Shown: piece by piece, positions 7,371 through 13,204 of the stretch
Numbering within the stretch: the stretch's first letter is position 1
How the letters are laid out: the number at the start of each line of letters is the position of its first letter
NCBI GenBank assembly: GCA_947367285.1
Contig: CANBDB010000020.1
Span: forward strand, 1-15,946
Origin: an uncultured Clostridia bacterium
GTDB lineage: Bacteria > Bacillota > Clostridia > Oscillospirales > CAG-272
Direction of reading: 5' to 3'
DNA length: 15,946 bases
The notes under the pieces: generated by a model
Seen by the model: only the letters and a program-made list of their open reading frames with translations
Told to the model about the DNA's origin: nothing
Databases searched by the model: none
Translations under genes and position numbers: made by a program

Positions 7371-7403
7371 AAAAATGGAAGCGAAATTCGCTTCCATTTT
7401 TTT
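7371..7403. terminator. Bidirectional terminator after the GH2 gene
   Basis: A 14-bp perfect stem, AAAAATGGAAGCGA (7371-7384) with TCGCTTCCATTTTT (7388-7401), has a 3-base loop and A/T runs on both outer flanks. It ends just beyond the GH2 stop (7412) on the minus strand and would also block plus-strand read-through. Confidence 0.92.
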
Positions 7404-7411
7404 ATTGTTCA

Positions 7412-9685
7412 TTATTTGCTGTTTTTAGGCTTTCTGATCTTGTTAAGCTGCTTGTTCAAGTCAAGAAGCTCTTCCTTAGTAAAGGAAACGTTAGCCATAC
7501 CCATCATGGATGTAAGACGGAGAACTGTAAATCCGCCCATCATCTGCATAAGGCCGCTGCCTGTGGACAAATCAATTTCAAATCCGCCGCCCTTCTTTTC
7601 GCCCTTCTTGCCTGCATCCATCTTCTTTTTAAGAGTGAGTGCGAGCTTAGCGAACCAGAGCTTACCGCCAAGTGTGTTCATAATCTCACCGAGAGTATCG
7701 TTGAGAGAGAAACGTCCTTCGGGAGCGTCGATATCGAACCAGTTAAGAACTGCGCCCTTTTCTACAAGAACGTAATCCATATTCATCTCTTCAACCTTGC
7801 GGATCTTACACTCGTCGGTAAATTCGCCCGCCTTAGCAACGATGGTTGTTTCGCCCTCGTTCTTAACGTCGAAGTAGAAGAAGTGGTCGGGAGCGCTCTT
7901 TACACCAATGGACTCACCGTTAACGAAGAGTTCAACCTCGGGAAGGTTGGAGTAAACAGTTACCTTAGTAACGTCCTCAACTCTGTCAACGTATCTCTTG
8001 CCGCAAAGGTGAACGAAGGGTGCTTCCTCGGGAGAACGGAGCCATGCCTTGTATGCATAGAAGGAGTCCTTCTTATACTTTCTGTCCATAGTCATAAGAC
8101 CCTTGTGGTTCTGACCGTTTTCGCCGCCCTCAGCTCTTGCGTCAGCGCCGAAGTCATACATATTCCAAACGTGAGTAGCCCACATATACTTTCTTGTAAA
8201 GAGCTGCTTGATGAGTTCTTCATGGTAGTATGCCTGATATTCCTCAGTATAGTCACCCTGCTTGGGGTTGCTTGTGTGCCAGTTAAGTGCCTCGCAACCG
8301 TACTCGGAGCATCCGATCGGGGTATTGGGGAACTTTTCGTGGAACTTATCGAACCAAGGTCCGTTCATAGTTGTGTCGCCACCATACCAACCGAAGTAGT
8401 GGTTGTAGGAAACAACGTCAGGAATCTGAACGTAGGGGTCGTCCATCTTGCACATGGAAACGCAAGCGATTGTAGTAAGACGAGTCTTGTCCATAGAATG
8501 GCAAAGATCGTTAAGAATATTGTGGTTTTCAATAAGGTCGGGTGTAGAGCCTGCGATGGAGATTTCGTTAGAAAGACCCCAAACAACGATTGATGCGTGA
8601 TTGTAGTTCTGTGAAATAAGCTCCTTCATCTGAGAAATTGTGTTCTCACGACCTGTGGGCATATGTCTGGAGATGTAAGGAATTTCAGCCCAAACTACCA
8701 TACCGTACTCGTCGCAAAGATCGTAGAAATACTGATCGTGCTGATAGTGAGCAAGACGGATAGTAGTTGCGCCCATTTCCCAAATGTATTCCATATCTTC
8801 CTTGTGGTGCTCGGGAAGAAGAGCGTTACCAACGCCCCAGCGGTCCTGGTGACGGGATACACCGCGAAGAGGATATTCCTCTCCGTTAAGAATAAAGCCG
8901 TTTTGGGGATCGATCTTGAATGTTCTGCAACCGAATCTTGCGGAAACAGTGTCAACACCGTTGCCACCGTTTACGATGGATGCCTTAGCTGTGTAAAGAT
9001 AAGGATCCTTACGTCCGTGCCAAAGGTGAACGTTCTCAATGGAGAATGTAACTACCTTTTGGGTAGAATTTGTTTCAGCAACAAGGTTGCCCTCTTTGCC
9101 GTAGATAGAGTAGTGATACTCGTAATTTGCGGGAAGGTCTGTGCCGTAAACCTCGATTTCAACCTTTGCGTCCTTGCCTTCAACTGCGGGTGTAACCTTA
9201 ATGCCGGGTGCACCGTAGTAGTCAAGGTCAAAGTGAACGTTGGGCACGGAAATAAGATTTACGTTTCTGTAGATACCGCCGTAGAATGTAAAGTCAGCCA
9301 TCTGGGGATAAACTGTCTCATTAGCGGAGTTGTCAACAACGATAGCAAGTACGTTTTCTTCAGCAAGATCAGCTGTAAGATTTACTCTCCATGTGGAGTA
9401 ACCGCCGTCGTGGTGAGCGAGGTGCTTGCCGTTGAGGTAAACGTCAGCGGAAGAGTTAGCGCCGTTGATTTCGAGGTAATGAAGGTCCTCTGCGGGAAGT
9501 TCTGATTTTGAAAATGTCTTCTTGTAAACACAAGAGCCGCGGTAGTAATCGTTTCCACCGTCCTGACCGTCAACTGCGTTCCAGGAATGGGGAAGGTTAA
9601 CGAGCTCAGCGCCCTCAGCAACATTAATGTCGTTTGTTGCCTTGTAGAAGCTCCAAGAGCTGTTAAAATTAAGAATGGATCTCAT
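7412..9685 (-). CDS. GH2 family beta-glycosidase (probable beta-galactosidase)
   Basis: This is a 757-residue retaining glycoside hydrolase of family 2. In order: a jelly-roll sugar-binding domain (about 1-150, with LPHSW, YYRG and GGIYRNV), an immunoglobulin-like domain (about 155-255), a TIM barrel (about 258-550) and a further beta domain (about 555-630). The catalytic acid/base is E374 in VVWGLSNEIS and the nucleophile is E461 in IGCSEYG. NHKG (526-529) matches the N-x-K motif that binds the carboxylate in beta-glucuronidases, but similar NxKG sequences also occur in GH2 beta-galactosidases, so the substrate is open. Residues 640-757 form an extra Lys/Met-rich tail. There is no signal peptide, so it should act in the cytoplasm on imported glycosides, which fits the divergent symporters. 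The ATG has AGGAGG eight bases upstream. Confidence 0.88.
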   Translation of the reverse strand: MRSILNFNSSWSFYKATNDINVAEGAELVNLPHSWNAVDGQDGGNDYYRGSCVYKKTFSKSELPAEDLHYLEINGANSSADVYLNGKHLAHHDGGYSTWRVNLTADLAEENVLAIVVDNSANETVYPQMADFTFYGGIYRNVNLISVPNVHFDLDYYGAPGIKVTPAVEGKDAKVEIEVYGTDLPANYEYHYSIYGKEGNLVAETNSTQKVVTFSIENVHLWHGRKDPYLYTAKASIVNGGNGVDTVSARFGCRTFKIDPQNGFILNGEEYPLRGVSRHQDRWGVGNALLPEHHKEDMEYIWEMGATTIRLAHYQHDQYFYDLCDEYGMVVWAEIPYISRHMPTGRENTISQMKELISQNYNHASIVVWGLSNEISIAGSTPDLIENHNILNDLCHSMDKTRLTTIACVSMCKMDDPYVQIPDVVSYNHYFGWYGGDTTMNGPWFDKFHEKFPNTPIGCSEYGCEALNWHTSNPKQGDYTEEYQAYYHEELIKQLFTRKYMWATHVWNMYDFGADARAEGGENGQNHKGLMTMDRKYKKDSFYAYKAWLRSPEEAPFVHLCGKRYVDRVEDVTKVTVYSNLPEVELFVNGESIGVKSAPDHFFYFDVKNEGETTIVAKAGEFTDECKIRKVEEMNMDYVLVEKGAVLNWFDIDAPEGRFSLNDTLGEIMNTLGGKLWFAKLALTLKKKMDAGKKGEKKGGGFEIDLSTGSGLMQMMGGFTVLRLTSMMGMANVSFTKEELLDLNKQLNKIRKPKNSK

Positions 9686-9742
9686 TGAGTTTGCCTCCTA
9701 AAATTATTAATAAACATAATTTTGCATTATATTACAATTTAC

Positions 9743-9771
9743 ATTATAACAAATTCCGAAAAAGTTGTCAA
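9743..9771 (-). promoter_or_regulatory. Promoter of the GH2 gene
   Basis: On the minus strand: -35 TTGACA (9771-9766), 17-base spacer, -10 TATAAT (9748-9743), preceded by TG at the extended -10 position. Both boxes are full consensus. The leader to the ATG is about 50 bases. A promoter this strong for a catabolic gene suggests control by repression. Confidence 0.88.
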
Positions 9772-9786
9772 TAGGCTTTGCTTAAG

Positions 9787-9813
9787 GTTCACAAAAACAA
9801 AAAATGAACGTTC
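9787..9813. promoter_or_regulatory. Possible operator between the divergent GH2 and symporter promoters
   Basis: GTTCA (9787-9791) and TGAAC (9805-9809) form an interrupted dyad, and GAACGTTC (9806-9813) is a perfect palindrome overlapping it. They lie in the about 80 bases between the two outward-facing -35 boxes. A similar GTTCA/TGAAC dyad precedes the second symporter gene. Binding by a regulator is inferred; none is encoded in the window. Confidence 0.4.
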
Positions 9814-9850
9814 TTCACTCTTTTGCAAATATTCCCTTTTTCGATAACTA

Positions 9851-9879
9851 TTGACAATATTAGATTAATATGATATAAT
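9851..9879 (+). promoter_or_regulatory. Promoter of the first symporter gene
   Basis: -35 TTGACA (9851-9856), 17-base spacer, -10 TATAAT (9874-9879), with TG at 9871-9872. This is fully consensus with an extended -10. The predicted transcript start is near 9886. Confidence 0.88.
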
Positions 9880-9886
9880 TTTTATT

Positions 9887-9899
9887 GCGATGTTTTCGT
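9887..9899 (+). promoter_or_regulatory. Small conserved hairpin at the 5' end of the first symporter message
   Basis: GCGA (9887-9890) can pair with TCGT (9896-9899, with one G-U pair) around a 5-base loop, directly after the predicted transcript start. The second symporter gene has the same element with TCGC. It could be an mRNA 5' cap-like hairpin or a downstream operator; the sequence does not decide. Confidence 0.35.
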
Positions 9900-9923
9900 T
9901 TAATAAAATTTTTGGAGGATATT

Positions 9924-11360
9924 ATGGCTAAAAAACCGGTAACCAAACTCGGCGCACTCCATCATATCGGCTACGGCTGCGGTGATGCAGGTGGCGTTTG
10001 CATGTTGTTGGTAATCTCTTACCTTGAGCGCTTCTCTCGTAACGTTCTTGGCGTCGATCCCCTTATCTATGCTGCAATTTTATTGGTATGGAATATTTGG
10101 GACGCAATTAATGACCCCCTTGTGGGTACATTTATGGACGTAATGTTTGCAAAGTCTAAGCACAAGGCAAATAAATTCCGTCCTTGGATTTTGAGATCAA
10201 TTCCCGTTTTGGCAATCGGTCTTATTTCTCTCTTCACACTTCCCACTCTCTTCGATGGACTTATGTGCATCGTTGTTCTCTTTGTTTCCAAGATCGTATT
10301 TGAGCTTGGTTACACAATTATGAACATTGGTATGGGCTCACTTCTCGGTGTAATGGCAACAAATGACTCCGAGCGTGCATCCTTGTCCAGCGCTCGTGGC
10401 TTTGGTTCCACAGTTGGTGGTATCGTTGGTATGATGGCTATTCCGATCGTACTTGAGGTTCTTGGCGAAACAGTTCTTGGTTATGCGGTTGCGGCTATCG
10501 CAGCAGCAGTTCTCGGCTGTCTCCTCGTATTCTTCCACTACCTCTTCACTGTTGAGCGCAACGTTGCTGCTCAGAACGCAGTTAAGACAGAGGCTGAAAA
10601 AGAAGCTGAAAAGATTAAGCTCACAGATATTCTTAACGTATTCAAGGTTAACCGCCCCTACCTCGCACTTTGCATCCACTCAATTTGCATTTGCTTCGTA
10701 CAGGGTATCGCACAGGGTGCTTCCACATACATGTATGCAGACGTTCTCGGTTCTATCGGCCTTGCCTCGATGGCTACAGTATTCGGTATGCCCGTAATGT
10801 TCGGTGGTATGATCGTAGCTCCCATCCTTGCAAAGAAGTATGACCTTGTAAAGATTATTCGTACAATGATCCTTATCGGTTGCGTATTGCTCGGCGGTCT
10901 CTTTGCATATGCAATGCTCGTTGAAGCAATGAATCCTTGGGTATACATCATCTGGTCCAGCCTTGGCACAGGTCTTGTAACTCTTTCCGTACAGCTCCAG
11001 TGGGGTCTTGTTGGTGAGTCCATCGACTACAACGAATATCTCACAGGCAAGCGCTCCGAGGGTACAATTTACGGTACATTCTCTCTTACACGCCGTGTAG
11101 GTCAAACACTCTCCGGCTCTCTCGCAGTTCTTATGCTCACATGGTTCAACTATATCGCTCATGATGAAAATACAATCGTTGAACAGCCCGACTCCGCAAT
11201 CTTCGGTATCAAGGCAATGTGCATTCTCATCCCCGCTATTATCGCTATGGGATCTTGGATAGCATTCCGCTTCATTTGGAACATCACTCCCGAAAAGCGT
11301 GCTAAAATGGCAGCTTGGAAGGCAGAACGTGCAGCACAGACTGCTGAAATTGCTGAATAA
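9924..11360 (+). CDS. GPH-family cation:glycoside symporter (MelB-like), paralogue 1
   Basis: This is a 478-residue inner membrane transporter of the glycoside-pentoside-hexuronide:cation symporter family within the major facilitator superfamily. It should import an intact sugar or glycoside with Na+ or H+. The family motif WDAINDPLVG occupies residues 59-68; D60 and D64 correspond to the cation-binding aspartates described for MelB (D55 and D59). ERASLSSARGFGS follows helix 4. About twelve hydrophobic segments are visible, with the usual central cytoplasmic loop (about 215-245) rich in Glu and Lys. The ATG at 9924 follows GGAGG by five bases; an upstream start at 9885 would add 13 residues inside the leader. 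It is divergent from the GH2 gene, whose substrate it likely brings in. The substrate cannot be told from sequence. Confidence 0.9.
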   Translation: MAKKPVTKLGALHHIGYGCGDAGGVCMLLVISYLERFSRNVLGVDPLIYAAILLVWNIWDAINDPLVGTFMDVMFAKSKHKANKFRPWILRSIPVLAIGLISLFTLPTLFDGLMCIVVLFVSKIVFELGYTIMNIGMGSLLGVMATNDSERASLSSARGFGSTVGGIVGMMAIPIVLEVLGETVLGYAVAAIAAAVLGCLLVFFHYLFTVERNVAAQNAVKTEAEKEAEKIKLTDILNVFKVNRPYLALCIHSICICFVQGIAQGASTYMYADVLGSIGLASMATVFGMPVMFGGMIVAPILAKKYDLVKIIRTMILIGCVLLGGLFAYAMLVEAMNPWVYIIWSSLGTGLVTLSVQLQWGLVGESIDYNEYLTGKRSEGTIYGTFSLTRRVGQTLSGSLAVLMLTWFNYIAHDENTIVEQPDSAIFGIKAMCILIPAIIAMGSWIAFRFIWNITPEKRAKMAAWKAERAAQTAEIAE

Positions 11361-11375
11361 TAAGCATAAAAATAT

Positions 11376-11408
11376 TTGGTGGCTCAAATTTTGAGCCACC
11401 AATTTTTT
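11376..11408 (+). terminator. Terminator between the two symporter genes
   Basis: A perfect 12-bp stem, TTGGTGGCTCAA (11376-11387) with TTGAGCCACCAA (11391-11402), has a 3-base loop and is followed by six T. It separates the two symporter genes into independent transcription units. Confidence 0.93.
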
Positions 11409-11416
11409 ATTCAAAA

Positions 11417-11449
11417 GTTCAATTGAATAAAGTTCAGTTTTTTATGAAC
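11417..11449. promoter_or_regulatory. Possible operator upstream of the second symporter promoter
   Basis: TTCAATTGAA (11418-11427) is a 10-bp palindrome. GTTCA (11432-11436) and TGAAC (11445-11449) form a dyad with an 8-base gap, ending 19 bases before the -35. The half-sites match those in the GH2/first symporter intergenic region, though with different spacing. Confidence 0.4.
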
Positions 11450-11468
11450 ATACTACCTATTATAGTTA

Positions 11469-11497
11469 TTGACAATTTTTGATAACTGTGTTATAAT
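11469..11497 (+). promoter_or_regulatory. Promoter of the second symporter gene
   Basis: -35 TTGACA (11469-11474), 17-base spacer, -10 TATAAT (11492-11497), TG at 11489-11490. It shares ATTGACAAT, the spacing and the sequence after the -10 (TTGCGAT) with the first symporter promoter. Confidence 0.88.
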
Positions 11498-11504
11498 TTT
11501 AATT

Positions 11505-11517
11505 GCGATACTTTCGC
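11505..11517 (+). promoter_or_regulatory. Small conserved hairpin at the 5' end of the second symporter message
   Basis: GCGA (11505-11508) pairs perfectly with TCGC (11514-11517) around TACTT, at the predicted transcript start. It is the counterpart of 9887-9899: the stem is kept (C replaced by U opposite G) while the loop differs, which hints that the pairing matters. Confidence 0.38.
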
Positions 11518-11542
11518 TCAAAATAATTATTTGGAGGCTACT

Positions 11543-13138
11543 ATGGCTAAAAAACCCGTTCAACTCGACGACAAGGGTTTCCGTAAATTTGGCATTCGCG
11601 ATAAGCTCGCTTATGCAGCCGGCGACCTTGGTTGTAACATGAGCTTCTCCCTTAAGGGTACAGTTCAGACATTCTGGCTTGTTTACATGATGATGGAAAC
11701 AGGTCTCTTCTCCATCCTTCTCCTTCTTGTTCAGGCGTGGGATGCAATCAATGACCCCATTATCGGTTCACTTATTGACGGCGACAAGAGAAAATACAAA
11801 ATGGGTAAGTATAAAACTTACATTTTTATTGGTGCGTGCGGTCTTCTTGTAGGTGGCGCAGCAGTATTCCTTCCCTTCCCCAAGGCAGACACTGTAGTTA
11901 AGGCAATGCTCTTTATTATCGGTTACGTAATTTGGGACGCAGCTTACACAATGGCAAACGTTCCTTACGGAACAATGCTTAATATCGTTACTGAGGACGA
12001 CCAGGAAAGAGCTTCTCTCTCCGTATTCAGATCCATCGGTGGCGCAGTGGGCGGCATGCTTCCCGGTATCGTTCTTCCCATGCTCATTTGGCAGAAGGTT
12101 ACTTTCGATCCTAAGAACCCCGATTGGTTCCTTGATAGAATCGAGATTCCCGAGGGCGCAGAAGATAAGTTTGCAGTAGAAAACTTCCTTAAGAATCCCG
12201 TAACAGGTGAAGCTTATCTTGAAGGTGATAAGGTTCTTAGCCCTCTTACAGGTAGCCAGATCGAAGTTCTTCTTGGTGACAACGTATTCTGGGCAGCGCT
12301 TATCATGGGTGTAATTGGTTTCGTATTCTTCATGCTTATGATCAAGAACATCACTATCCGCGGCAACGAATATGCTCACGTTAATAACGATGGCGGCGAA
12401 AAGATCAATATCGTTAAATCCCTCGGCACATTCCTTAAGAACCGTCCCGCAGTAGGTTGTACAATCGCAGCTATGGGTATGTTCCTTGGTATGCAGTCCG
12501 CTTCTACAGCAAATACAATCATGTTTGCTACACACTTTGGACAGGCATCCATCTCCGGTCTTGTAATGATTATCGGATTCCTTCCTATGTTCATCTTTAT
12601 GCCCTTCGCTACAAAGCTCGTTAAGAAGTACGGTAAGAAGGAAGTTGCTTCCATAGGTTCTATCGCGGGCCTTGTTGGTGGCGCAATTCTTCTTTGCTTC
12701 CCTCTTTGTCCTAAGGATATGCAGCTCCTCGTTTATATGGGCGGTCTTGTATTCTTCGGCCTCGGTATGGGATTCTATAACTGTGTATCTTGGGCTATGA
12801 TGGGTGACGCTATCGACTACCAGGAATGGAAGTTCGGTAAGAGAGAGGAAAGCGTTGTTTACGCACTTCACTCCTTCTTCAGAAAGCTCGCTCAGGGTAT
12901 TGGTCCCGCAGCAGTTATCGCTATCATGGGTACTTCCCTTATCGGTTACGATTCTTCTCTTGGTACAATTGGTCAGTCCGCTGAAACAGCAGGCAAGCTT
13001 TGCTGGCTCGTTGCAGGTCTTTATACATTCAGCGCAATTTGCCAGTTCGTAGGCGTTACTCTTATCTACAATATCGATAAGAAGACTCTTGCTACAATGA
13101 AGGAAGATCTTGCAGCTCGCCGTTCCGAAAACGCTTAA
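11543..13138 (+). CDS. GPH-family cation:glycoside symporter (MelB-like), paralogue 2
   Basis: A second sugar:cation symporter of 531 residues. It has the motif WDAINDPIIG (66-75), with D67 and D71 as the predicted cation ligands, and ERASLSVFRSIGG at 155-167. About twelve hydrophobic segments are visible. It begins MAKKPV like paralogue 1. An insertion of about 60 hydrophilic residues (185-248) lies between predicted helices 5 and 6, where paralogue 1 has only a short turn; by family topology this loop would face outward. The ATG at 11543 follows GGAGG by five bases. It has its own promoter. No terminator is visible behind it, unlike nearly every other transcription unit in the window, and base composition changes sharply after its stop. 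Confidence 0.9.
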   Translation: MAKKPVQLDDKGFRKFGIRDKLAYAAGDLGCNMSFSLKGTVQTFWLVYMMMETGLFSILLLLVQAWDAINDPIIGSLIDGDKRKYKMGKYKTYIFIGACGLLVGGAAVFLPFPKADTVVKAMLFIIGYVIWDAAYTMANVPYGTMLNIVTEDDQERASLSVFRSIGGAVGGMLPGIVLPMLIWQKVTFDPKNPDWFLDRIEIPEGAEDKFAVENFLKNPVTGEAYLEGDKVLSPLTGSQIEVLLGDNVFWAALIMGVIGFVFFMLMIKNITIRGNEYAHVNNDGGEKINIVKSLGTFLKNRPAVGCTIAAMGMFLGMQSASTANTIMFATHFGQASISGLVMIIGFLPMFIFMPFATKLVKKYGKKEVASIGSIAGLVGGAILLCFPLCPKDMQLLVYMGGLVFFGLGMGFYNCVSWAMMGDAIDYQEWKFGKREESVVYALHSFFRKLAQGIGPAAVIAIMGTSLIGYDSSLGTIGQSAETAGKLCWLVAGLYTFSAICQFVGVTLIYNIDKKTLATMKEDLAARRSENA

Positions 13139-13204
13139 TTTATAAATCACTTATAACGACTATATGATTACTTTACTTAACAAATAAATTTAAAGGAGAC
13201 AAAC
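13139..13204. other. Composition boundary without promoter or terminator
   Basis: These 66 bases separate the second symporter gene from nrdD. They hold the nrdD ribosome binding site (AAAGGAG, six bases before the ATG) but no hairpin terminator and no recognisable -35/-10 pair. To the left, leucine is mainly CTT/CTC and GC content is moderate; to the right TTA, CAA and AGA codons dominate. This may be a transfer boundary, or an assembly join. Confidence 0.5.

Larger units (their letters stand above)
7047..7411. other. Gene-free, hairpin-rich intergenic stretch
   Basis: These 365 bases between two converging genes contain no credible coding region. They hold, in order: the terminator of the hpt operon, a nested hairpin (7110-7171), a MITE-like palindromic element (7163-7281), about 90 bases (7282-7370) in which I see only a weak 6-bp hairpin GTAGAA/TTCTAC, and a bidirectional terminator at 7371-7403. 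Confidence 0.8.

Noticed and set aside
8663..9505. A 280-codon plus-strand frame inside the GH2 gene
   Set aside because: It is a shadow of the GH2 frame, Val/Cys-rich without motifs; the opposite strand encodes a complete catalytic domain.
9692..9735. Riboswitch in the GH2 leader
   Set aside because: The leader is only about 50 bases and AT-rich with no stable multi-helix fold.
9883..9904. Catabolite-repression (cre) site near the first symporter transcript start
   Set aside because: The dyad ATTGCGA...TCG lacks the central CG and the spacing of the usual cre consensus; it fits a small hairpin better.
11768..13150. A 460-codon open frame antisense to the second symporter gene
   Set aside because: Its translation is Cys/His-rich and of low complexity with no family motif, it lies wholly opposite a well-supported transporter, and it arises from the codon bias of that gene.
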